Below are positions 32,035 through 37,266 of a stretch of 37,266 bases of DNA, one piece after another. Origin of the DNA: Mycolicibacterium palauense (GTDB lineage Bacteria > Actinomycetota > Actinomycetes > Mycobacteriales > Mycobacteriaceae). The DNA lies in assembly GCF_002592005.1 (NCBI RefSeq), contig NZ_NVQF01000063.1:1-37266 (forward strand). The letters run 5' to 3'. Below the pieces are notes generated by a model that had not been told where the DNA came from, did no database searches, and was given only the letters and a program-made list of their open reading frames with translations. The first letter of the stretch is position 1. The number at the start of each line of letters is the position of its first letter. The position numbers and the translations under genes were made by a program.

Positions 32035-32065
32035 CGCGGTGCCGGCGACGCTCGCCGGCACCGCG
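32035..32065 (+). promoter_or_regulatory. Perfect 14-bp hairpin in SDR leader
   Basis: 32035-32048 and 32052-32065 are exact inverted repeats with a 3-base loop and are very GC-rich. It starts 3 bases after the operator and ends about 14 bases before the GAGAGGA ribosome-binding site of the SDR. There is no T-run, so attenuation by termination is not evident. Confidence 0.75.
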
Positions 32066-32092
32066 ACACTTCAGCTGCGGAGAGGACCCCCG

Positions 32093-32869
32093 ATGACGTT
32101 GGACCTCGACCTGTCCGGGCGGCGGGTACTGATCACCGGGGCGGGACAGGGCGTGGGCCGCGGGCTGGCCCTGACCTTCGCCGCCGCCGGCGCCACGGTC
32201 CTGGTCAACGACCTGCACGGCGGCCGCGCGGAATCCGTTGTGGCGGAGGTAGACCGGCTGGGCGGCCAGGCTCTGGCCTGCCCGTTCGACGTGACCGACT
32301 ACGCCGCGGTCACCGACGCGCTGGGCTCCGCGGGGCCGGTGGACATCCTGGTCAACAACGCCGGCAACGCCGGCGCGGAGGGGTTCAGCATCCGGGGTCG
32401 TTTCGCGGAGAGCTCGCCGGCCGACTGGGAGCCGTTCCTGGCCGTCAACCTCTACGGGGTGATGCACTGCACGCGCGCCGCGCTGCCACCGATGATCGAG
32501 AACCGGTGGGGCCGCGTGCTCACCATCGTCTCGGACGCCGGCAGAACCGGGGACCCGAATTCCGCGGCGTACGCCGCGGCCAAGGCCGGGGCGGCCGGAC
32601 TGATGCGCTCGGTGGCCCTGGAGGTGGGACGCCACGGGGTGACCGCCAACTGCATCGCGCTGGGAACCATGCGCACGCCGCTGACCGAACCCTTGTGGTC
32701 CCAGGGCGACACCCCCCAGGCCAAGGCGATCCTGCAGCCCTACGCGATCCGTCGCCCCGGCAGCCCGGACGACGTCGGGCACCTGGCCGTCGTGCTGGCC
32801 GGCGAGCACGGGTCGTGGATCACCGGGCAGACCGTCCCGGTCAACGGCGGCTTCTCCTTCGCCCTGTAA
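32093..32869 (+). CDS. Short-chain dehydrogenase/reductase
   Basis: 258 residues from the ATG at 32093 with GAGAGGA upstream; the longer frame overlaps the operator and is rejected. Classical SDR: cofactor motif TGAGQGVG (15-22), NNAG (88-91), Ser147, Tyr160 and Lys164 (YAAAK), and a C-terminal TGQTVPVNGG. It lacks the mycofactocin-type features of the SDR at 16621, so free NAD(P) is expected. It would oxidise a hydroxyl or 3-hydroxyacyl group or reduce a ketone. It shares an operon with the LLM oxidoreductase and is controlled by the divergent TetR (inference). Confidence 0.92.
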   Translation: MTLDLDLSGRRVLITGAGQGVGRGLALTFAAAGATVLVNDLHGGRAESVVAEVDRLGGQALACPFDVTDYAAVTDALGSAGPVDILVNNAGNAGAEGFSIRGRFAESSPADWEPFLAVNLYGVMHCTRAALPPMIENRWGRVLTIVSDAGRTGDPNSAAYAAAKAGAAGLMRSVALEVGRHGVTANCIALGTMRTPLTEPLWSQGDTPQAKAILQPYAIRRPGSPDDVGHLAVVLAGEHGSWITGQTVPVNGGFSFAL

Positions 32870-32905
32870 ACATCCGCCAGACAGGCCAGACAAGGAGGTC
32901 ACGCG

Positions 32906-33826
32906 GTGAAACTGGTGTTCAACCTTCCCCACATGATGCGGCTCAAGGCGACCGCGCAACCCTGGGAGTCCGCGGTGACCGGCGCGGACCAGACCCGCAT
33001 GGTCAAACGTGCCGACGAACTGGGGTACGACATGATCGCCGTACCCGAGCACTTCGTCATCCCCAACGAACACGTCGAGCTGTCGGGGCCGCACTACCTG
33101 CACTCCACCACCGCCCAGGCCTACATCGCCGGGGCGACGCAACGGATCATGGTCAACTCCTGCATCACCGTGCTGCCGCTACAGCATCCGGTGGTGGTGG
33201 CCAAGGCGCTGGCCACCGCGGACTGGATGAGCAGCGGCCGGATGATGGTCACCTTCGGTGTGGGCTGGCTGCAACGCGAGTTCGACATCATGGGCGTGCC
33301 GTTTCACCGGCGCGGCCGCATCGCCGACGAGTACCTGGCCGCCATCGTCGAGCTGTGGACCAGCGACTCCCCCCATTTCGAGGGCGAGCACATCTCGTTC
33401 AGCGACATCGCCTTCGAGCCCAAACCGCTGCAGAAACCGCACCTGCCGGTCTGGATCGGCGGCGACGCCGACGCGGCACTGCGGCGGGCCGCGAAGTTCG
33501 CCACCGGATGGTGGTCGTTTCTCACCCCGCCGGAGAAGATCCGCGAGCGGCTGGAGTTCATCATGTCCCAACCCGGCTACGACGGCCGCCCCTTCGACGT
33601 CGTGCACGGGATGTCGACCACCCGGGTGGGCGAGGGACACGCCGTGCGCGACGACCCGCACGGACGTCCCGGCATGAGCGCCCAGGAGATCATCGACCGG
33701 CTGTGCTGGCTCGGCGAACAGGGCGTGACGGTCAGCTCGGTGCCACTGCCGACCGTCAGCGGCGTCGACGAGTATCTCGACCACGCGCAGTGGGTGATCG
33801 AGCAGATCAAGCCGCACGTCCCCTGA
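32906..33826 (+). CDS. LLM-class (F420-dependent type) oxidoreductase
   Basis: 306 residues from a GTG at 32906, preceded by an almost perfect AAGGAGGT site. Luciferase-like monooxygenase fold: FNLPHMMRL start, RADELGYDMIAVPEHFVIP, then GRMMVTFGVGWLQREFDIMGVPFHRRGRIADE, typical of the TIGR03619-like F420 group (key part: GVGWLQREF), and KPHLPVWIGGDADAALRRAAKFATGW. Mycobacterial members use F420 or FMN for hydride transfer or oxygenation. The substrate is unknown. It is the second gene of the SDR operon and is convergent with the acyl-CoA dehydrogenase, with 14 bases between the stops. Confidence 0.9.
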   Translation: MKLVFNLPHMMRLKATAQPWESAVTGADQTRMVKRADELGYDMIAVPEHFVIPNEHVELSGPHYLHSTTAQAYIAGATQRIMVNSCITVLPLQHPVVVAKALATADWMSSGRMMVTFGVGWLQREFDIMGVPFHRRGRIADEYLAAIVELWTSDSPHFEGEHISFSDIAFEPKPLQKPHLPVWIGGDADAALRRAAKFATGWWSFLTPPEKIRERLEFIMSQPGYDGRPFDVVHGMSTTRVGEGHAVRDDPHGRPGMSAQEIIDRLCWLGEQGVTVSSVPLPTVSGVDEYLDHAQWVIEQIKPHVP

Positions 33827-33840
33827 GGGTCCGGTGCGGT

Positions 33841-35013
33841 TCAGCCCATCGGCAGACCCAGACCGCGGGCGATGATGTTGCGCTGAATCTCCGAGGTGCC
33901 ACCGGCGATGGTGCCCGCGAAACTGCGGAAGTACCGTTCGACCCAGCCGGCCGACAGGTAGTCCAGGTCGTACGGCCGGTACCCCGAGGTGGTCGCCGGG
34001 TGCGCCAGCCCGTCGGCGCCCGCGGCCGACAGCGCGTGTTCGGTGGCGTCCCGCTCGGCTTCGGAGCCGAGCACCTTCAGCACCGAGATCGTCGTCATGT
34101 CCTCTTCGCCGCGGGAGGCCTTGGCGACCGCCGCCGAGCCCAGCAACCGCAGCGCGTGATAGTCCATCACCAGGGTGGCGTAGCGGTCACGGCCGAGCAC
34201 GTCGCTCGGCTGGAAGTCCTCGACCAGGTTGTACAGCCGGTCGGCATACTGCATCCACATCATCGTGCGTTCGTGTCCGAGCGCACCGTTGGCGACCCGC
34301 CACCCCTTGTTGAGCGGGCCGACGAGGTTCTCCGCGGGCACCCGAACGTCGGTGAAGAACACCTCGTTGAAGTCGAGATCGTCGTGATCACACACCGTCG
34401 GGAAGGGCCGGCGCACCAGCCCGTCGCTGTCGGTGGGAATCAGCAGCACCGACAGGCCCTTGTGCTTGGGCGCGTCCGGATCGGTCCGGACGAAGGTCAG
34501 CAGGACGTCGGCGTGATGGGCCCCCGAGGTCCACACCTTCTGGCCGTTGACCACGAAGTGGTCCCCGTCGCGCTCGGCCTTGGTCCGCAGCGAGGCCAGG
34601 TCCGATCCGGCGCCCGGCTCGCTCATGCCCACCGACGCGGTCAGCTCGCCGCGCAGGATCGGGATCGCCCAGCGCTGCTTCTGCTCCTCGGTGCCGAACG
34701 ACAGGATGGTGGCCGCGACGATGCCGACGCCCTGGGGGTTGTAGCTGTGGTAGATGCGCCGCCGGGAGAGCTCCTCCCGGTGGACGTACTGCTGCAGCAG
34801 GCTCGCGTTGCGGCCGCCGTGTTCGGGCGGGTTGCCCGGCAGCAACCAGCCGTGGTCGAACTGCAGTGCCTGCCACTGCCGGGCCCACTCCGGGATGTCC
34901 GAGCACGACCGGGGCCGTTCCCCGGTCAGCGCCTCGTCGGGCAGGTGTGCATCGAGGAAGGCGCTGAAGTCCGCCCGGAACTGCTCGACGTCCTCATCGA
35001 AACTGAGTTGCAC
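33841..35013 (-). CDS. Acyl-CoA dehydrogenase family protein
   Basis: 390 residues from a GTG at 35013, AGGAGG three bases upstream. Acyl-CoA dehydrogenase fold with FAD motif VGMSEPGAGSDLASL (128-142), NGQKVWTSGAHHAD and a C-terminal GGTSEIQRNIIARGLGLP. At the position of the usual catalytic Glu (YEGT in MCAD) it has AGGT (370-373), so that base is missing. Glu248 in GHERT could serve instead, as in the isovaleryl-CoA and long-chain enzymes, or the protein may be the non-catalytic partner of a heteromer. No second acd gene is adjacent. It would introduce a double bond into an acyl-CoA. It is divergent from the amidohydrolases. Confidence 0.92.
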   Translation of the reverse strand: MQLSFDEDVEQFRADFSAFLDAHLPDEALTGERPRSCSDIPEWARQWQALQFDHGWLLPGNPPEHGGRNASLLQQYVHREELSRRRIYHSYNPQGVGIVAATILSFGTEEQKQRWAIPILRGELTASVGMSEPGAGSDLASLRTKAERDGDHFVVNGQKVWTSGAHHADVLLTFVRTDPDAPKHKGLSVLLIPTDSDGLVRRPFPTVCDHDDLDFNEVFFTDVRVPAENLVGPLNKGWRVANGALGHERTMMWMQYADRLYNLVEDFQPSDVLGRDRYATLVMDYHALRLLGSAAVAKASRGEEDMTTISVLKVLGSEAERDATEHALSAAGADGLAHPATTSGYRPYDLDYLSAGWVERYFRSFAGTIAGGTSEIQRNIIARGLGLPMG

Positions 35014-35102
35014 GACCCTCCTCGACGCTGCTGATGCTCATGATCCTCATCTGGCGACCGCCGTGGCCGGTGCCGCCGCACGGCCCGCCCCGGTGCCATC
35101 CG

Positions 35103-35139
35103 GCGGTGGGACCCCGCGGTGGGACCGAGCGGTGGGACC
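35103..35139. repeat. Three direct repeats GCGGTGGGACC, 13-bp period
   Basis: GCGGTGGGACC occurs exactly at 35103-35113, 35116-35126 and 35129-35139 with two-base spacers. The even period and promoter position suggest a cooperative binding array. The last copy runs into the DosR-like box. Confidence 0.9.
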
Positions 35140-35147
35140 TAAGTCCC
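35134..35147. promoter_or_regulatory. DosR/DevR-like box
   Basis: GGGACCTAAGTCCC matches 13 of 14 positions of the mycobacterial DosR core GGGACTWWAGTCCC; the flanking TT and AA of the full consensus are not conserved. It lies about 125 bases before the acyl-CoA dehydrogenase start and 140 before the micro-ORF. Hypoxia/NO control is inferred from the motif only. Confidence 0.45.
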
Positions 35148-35172
35148 TTCGCCGGGCCCCTGCCTTGATGCG

Positions 35173-35185
35173 AGAATACCATTCT
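35173..35185. promoter_or_regulatory. Palindrome AGAAT-N3-ATTCT, copy 1
   Basis: AGAATACCATTCT; also shares a G on the left and TTG on the right with copy 2 (GAGAATnnnATTCTTG). It is 71 bases centre to centre from copy 2. Confidence 0.65.
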
Positions 35186-35243
35186 TGTATAGATGAAATG
35201 ACGATCTCGCAGGCGGCATCGAACCGCCGCGCGATCCCAGTTG

Positions 35244-35256
35244 AGAATTCGATTCT
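35244..35256. promoter_or_regulatory. Palindrome AGAAT-N3-ATTCT, copy 2
   Basis: AGAATTCGATTCT, 25 bases before the micro-ORF start. It has the same half-sites and spacing as copy 1, as expected for an operator pair of one regulator. No TetR gene of the window has this site in its own promoter. Confidence 0.65.
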
Positions 35257-35281
35257 TGATCGTGAAGAACGGGGTTGTACT

Positions 35282-35344
35282 ATGGCTCACATGCCCAAAC
35301 GTCCATCGGCCAGGCGTACAGCGGGCGCGGAGCAGGTCTCGTGA
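35282..35344 (+). other. 20-codon leader micro-ORF overlapping amidohydrolase
   Basis: ATG at 35282, TGA at 35342-35344, overlapping the GTG at 35341 (GTGA). The predicted peptide MAHMPKRPSARRTAGAEQVS is basic. It could couple translation to the amidohydrolase. Alternatively the amidohydrolase begins at a TTG at 35275, in which case this frame is a shadow. Confidence 0.35.
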
Positions 35345-36462
35345 TCGAGTTCAGCGACGACACCGGGACCGTCACGACGCCGGTCATCGACGCCAGCGTG
35401 CACATCTTCTTCGGGTCCAACAAGGACCTGCGACAGAACTTCATGCGCGAACCGTTCCGCAGCCGGGGCTTCCCCGACTACGAGATGGACTGGTACGGCG
35501 CCCCCGGCGGGGAGTACGCCAAGGGCACCAAGGGCCCCGACGGCCAGTACCCGGGCTCCGATGTCGACGTGGTGGCCCAGCACCTGTTCGCCGACCGCCA
35601 CGTCGACGTCGCGGTGCTGCACCCGATGACCCGCGGCATCATGCCCGACCGGCACCTGGGTACCGCGATCGCCGCGGCGCACAACGACATGATGGTGACG
35701 CGCTGGCTCGAGCACGACGAATTCGGCGAGCGGTTCCGCGGCACCATCCGGGTCAACCCCGACGACATCGCCGGCGCCCTGCGCGAGATCGACAAGTACA
35801 AGGACCACCCCCGGGTGGTGCAGATCGGCATCCCACTGCAGTCTCGCGAGCTCTACGGCAAGCCGCAGTTCTGGCCGCTGTGGGAGGCAGCCGTCGACGC
35901 CGGCCTGCCGGTGGCGGCGCATATCGAGGTGGGCGCCGGGATAGCCTTCCCGCCAACACCTTCCGGCAAGACACTGACCTATGAGCAGTACGCCGGCTTC
36001 ATGTCGCTGAACTACATCTACCACGTGATGAACATGATCGCCGAAGGCGTGTTCGAAAGGTTCGACGGACTCAGGTTCGTGTGGTCCGACGGCGCCGGCG
36101 ACCTGCTGACCCCGTTCATCTGGCGGATGGACTGCTTCGGGCGCCCGCACCTGGAGCAGACACCGTGGGCCCCGCGGATGCCCAGCGACTACCTGCCGGG
36201 CCACGTCTATTTCGTCCAGGGCGCCTTCGACGGTCCCGGTGACACCGAGTTCGCCGGCGAGTGGTTCGGGTTCACCGGCAAGGACGACATGACGATGTTC
36301 GGATCCAGCTACCCGCACTGGAACACCAGCGAGCTGATGGTGCCGGCCGCCTACACGGCCGAGCAGCGCGAGAAGTACTGCTGGCGCAACGCCGCCGAAC
36401 TGTATGGCATTGACATCCCGGACATCCCGGTCACCTCGGCCGGCCTGGTCGCGCAGAACTAG
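35341..36462 (+). CDS. Amidohydrolase 2 family (ACMSD-like) metal-dependent hydrolase
   Basis: 373 residues from a GTG at 35341, with GGAG nine bases upstream; a TTG at 35275 would add 22 residues. Amidohydrolase_2 fold: the first metal motif is replaced by DASVH (His21), and further features are VVQIGIP, GLPVAAHIEVGAG (metal-binding His expected) and FVWSDGAGDLLTPFIWRMD. The late motif FGSSYPHWN is usual for this group. Members act as decarboxylases or C-C/C-N hydrolases in aromatic and steroid degradation; the reaction here is unknown. The first position of the usual D-x-H-x-H site looks degenerate (His-Ile-Phe), so metal use may differ. It is followed after 19 bases by a second family member. 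Confidence 0.85.
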   Translation: MIEFSDDTGTVTTPVIDASVHIFFGSNKDLRQNFMREPFRSRGFPDYEMDWYGAPGGEYAKGTKGPDGQYPGSDVDVVAQHLFADRHVDVAVLHPMTRGIMPDRHLGTAIAAAHNDMMVTRWLEHDEFGERFRGTIRVNPDDIAGALREIDKYKDHPRVVQIGIPLQSRELYGKPQFWPLWEAAVDAGLPVAAHIEVGAGIAFPPTPSGKTLTYEQYAGFMSLNYIYHVMNMIAEGVFERFDGLRFVWSDGAGDLLTPFIWRMDCFGRPHLEQTPWAPRMPSDYLPGHVYFVQGAFDGPGDTEFAGEWFGFTGKDDMTMFGSSYPHWNTSELMVPAAYTAEQREKYCWRNAAELYGIDIPDIPVTSAGLVAQN

Positions 36463-36481
36463 AGGGAAGGCAGGGAACACC

Positions 36482-37266
36482 ATGACCTCCACCACCGAAC
36501 GCACCGCACCGTCGGGCGCGACCAGCCGGGTCACCCCCGCCGAGCGCGTTCCCGTGCGCTGCGTCGACTCCGATGTCCACCCGATGCCCCGGCGGGGCGA
36601 GCTGGTGGGCTACATCCCCGAGCCGTGGCGCAGCAAGTACTTCCTCAACCACAATTTCGGCGAGTCCATCTACTACGACGCGCCGGACTACGCGCACTCC
36701 TACGCCATGCGGGTGGACACCTTCCCGCCCGACGGCGAGTTCGCCTGCAGCGACCCCGATCTGGCCCTCAAGCAGCTGATCATGGAGGCCGGCTCCGATA
36801 TCGCCATCCTGGAACCCACCCACGGCGAGATGCGGCTGACCGAGGCCACCGCGGCCTTCTGCACCGCCACCAACCTGTGGCTGGCCAACCACTGGCTGGA
36901 CTCGCACAACAACTGGCACCAGCGCTGGCGCGGCTCCATCTGCGTGGCGATCGAGGAACCGCAGTCGGCGGTGGCCGAGATCGAGAAGTGGGCCGAGCAC
37001 CCCTACATGGCGCAGGTCCTGATCAAGGCCGAGCCGCGTCCGTCGTGGGGCCACCCGATGTACGACCCGATCTGGGCCGCGGCCACCAAACACGACATCC
37101 CGGTGTCGTGTCACCTGTCCCGCGGTCAGTTCGAGACGCTGCCGATCCCGCCGGTCGGGTTCCCCAGCTACAACCACGACTTCATGGTCACCTACTCGCT
37201 GCTGGCCGCCAACCAGATCATGAGCATGATCTTCGACGGCGTCTTCGACCGCTTCCCCACCCTGCG
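36482..37266 (+). CDS. Amidohydrolase family protein (3' end outside window)
   Basis: Open from the ATG at 36482 to the window edge: 261 full codons, no stop. A GAGGGAAGGCAGGGA stretch precedes the start. VDSDVHPMPRRGELVGYIPEPWR near residue 28 is the typical N-terminus of amidohydrolase_2 proteins (DxDxH at 29-33 as DSDVH). Further family features are EIEKWAEHPYMAQVLI and IPVSCHLSRGQ, with the expected metal-ligand His. It is clearly related to the gene at 35341 but is diverged. Tandem amidohydrolases may form heteromers or act on successive intermediates (inference). About a quarter to a third of the protein is probably missing. Confidence 0.85.
   Translation, partial: MTSTTERTAPSGATSRVTPAERVPVRCVDSDVHPMPRRGELVGYIPEPWRSKYFLNHNFGESIYYDAPDYAHSYAMRVDTFPPDGEFACSDPDLALKQLIMEAGSDIAILEPTHGEMRLTEATAAFCTATNLWLANHWLDSHNNWHQRWRGSICVAIEEPQSAVAEIEKWAEHPYMAQVLIKAEPRPSWGHPMYDPIWAAATKHDIPVSCHLSRGQFETLPIPPVGFPSYNHDFMVTYSLLAANQIMSMIFDGVFDRFPTL

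Larger units (their letters stand above)
35014..35281. promoter_or_regulatory. Divergent control region between acyl-CoA dehydrogenase and amidohydrolases
   Basis: The 327 bases between the two start codons contain no conventional gene. Part of it (35282-35344) is a 20-codon micro-ORF. The rest holds three 13-bp-spaced direct repeats (35103-35139), a DosR-like box (35134-35147) and two palindromes (35173-35185 and 35244-35256). Confidence 0.65.

Noticed and set aside
32506..35034. 842-codon plus-strand open frame across SDR, LLM and acyl-CoA dehydrogenase
   Set aside because: Runs out of frame through three recognisable genes on both strands; low-complexity Arg/Pro-rich translation and no family pattern.
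35173..35256. Assignment of the AGAAT-N3-ATTCT pair to KstR or KstR2
   Set aside because: The known KstR and KstR2 half-sites (AAC/GTT and CAAG/CTTG types) do not match; the regulator is left open.
1..37266. CRISPR arrays, tRNA/rRNA genes, insertion sequences, phage or toxin-antitoxin genes
   Set aside because: No regularly spaced repeat array, cloverleaf, transposase or recombinase pattern was seen on either strand.

Overview
The window is high-GC actinobacterial DNA. It most likely comes from a fast-growing environmental mycobacterium (Mycolicibacterium type) or a close mycolate-producing relative. The basis is a complete yrbE-mce operon, an antigen 85-like mycolyltransferase, a mycofactocin-type SDR, an F420-type luciferase-like oxidoreductase, frequent GTG/TTG starts and long antisense open frames typical of GC-rich genomes. 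No tRNA, rRNA, CRISPR array, transposase or integrase was recognised.

Layout. (1) 44-1319, plus strand: an MCE-associated-type membrane protein with a perfect 37-bp inverted repeat in its 5' coding region, then a small secreted cysteine-containing protein and a strong terminator. (2) 1490-16248, minus strand: one tightly packed 12-gene unit read from right to left: aldehyde dehydrogenase, class III CoA-transferase, an HMG-CoA-synthase-like/DUF35 protein, an SCP2/lipid-transfer-type thiolase, yrbEA, yrbEB, mceA-F. Most junctions overlap (ATGA, GTGA, TGATG). (3) 16621-20727, plus strand, divergent from (2): mycofactocin-type SDR, 3Fe-4S ferredoxin and two tandemly duplicated P450s. (4) 20731-26082: a TetR regulator facing a Rieske oxygenase operon (Rieske, two SnoaL/NTF2-like proteins, an unrelated P450, a carboxymuconolactone-decarboxylase-type protein). 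(5) 26110-29028: a second TetR regulator, a DUF962 membrane protein and an alpha/beta hydrolase joined by matching operators, then an antigen 85-like enzyme. (6) 29114-33826: a third TetR regulator with matched operators in front of an aldehyde dehydrogenase/SnoaL pair and an SDR/LLM pair. (7) 33841-37266: an acyl-CoA dehydrogenase divergent from two amidohydrolases; the last runs off the window. The space between them holds a triple direct repeat, a DosR-like box and two identical-form palindromes.

How it may work together (inference). The Mce complex would import a hydrophobic substrate. The P450s, Rieske enzyme and LLM would hydroxylate it. The mycofactocin-type SDR and aldehyde dehydrogenases would oxidise alcohol to aldehyde to acid. 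The CoA-transferase would activate the acid, and the acyl-CoA dehydrogenase and thiolase/DUF35 pair would shorten or cleave it. The substrate cannot be read from sequence; a terpenoid, steroid-like or alkyl-alicyclic compound would fit. Not in the window: the Mce ATPase (MceG), mycofactocin biosynthesis, ferredoxin reductases, an acyl-CoA ligase and an enoyl-CoA hydratase. The most notable observations are the fusion of CoA-ester catabolism to an Mce importer in one coupled operon, the degenerate HMGCS-DUF35 partner of the thiolase, three local TetR circuits with readable operators, and the regulatory region at 35100-35260.
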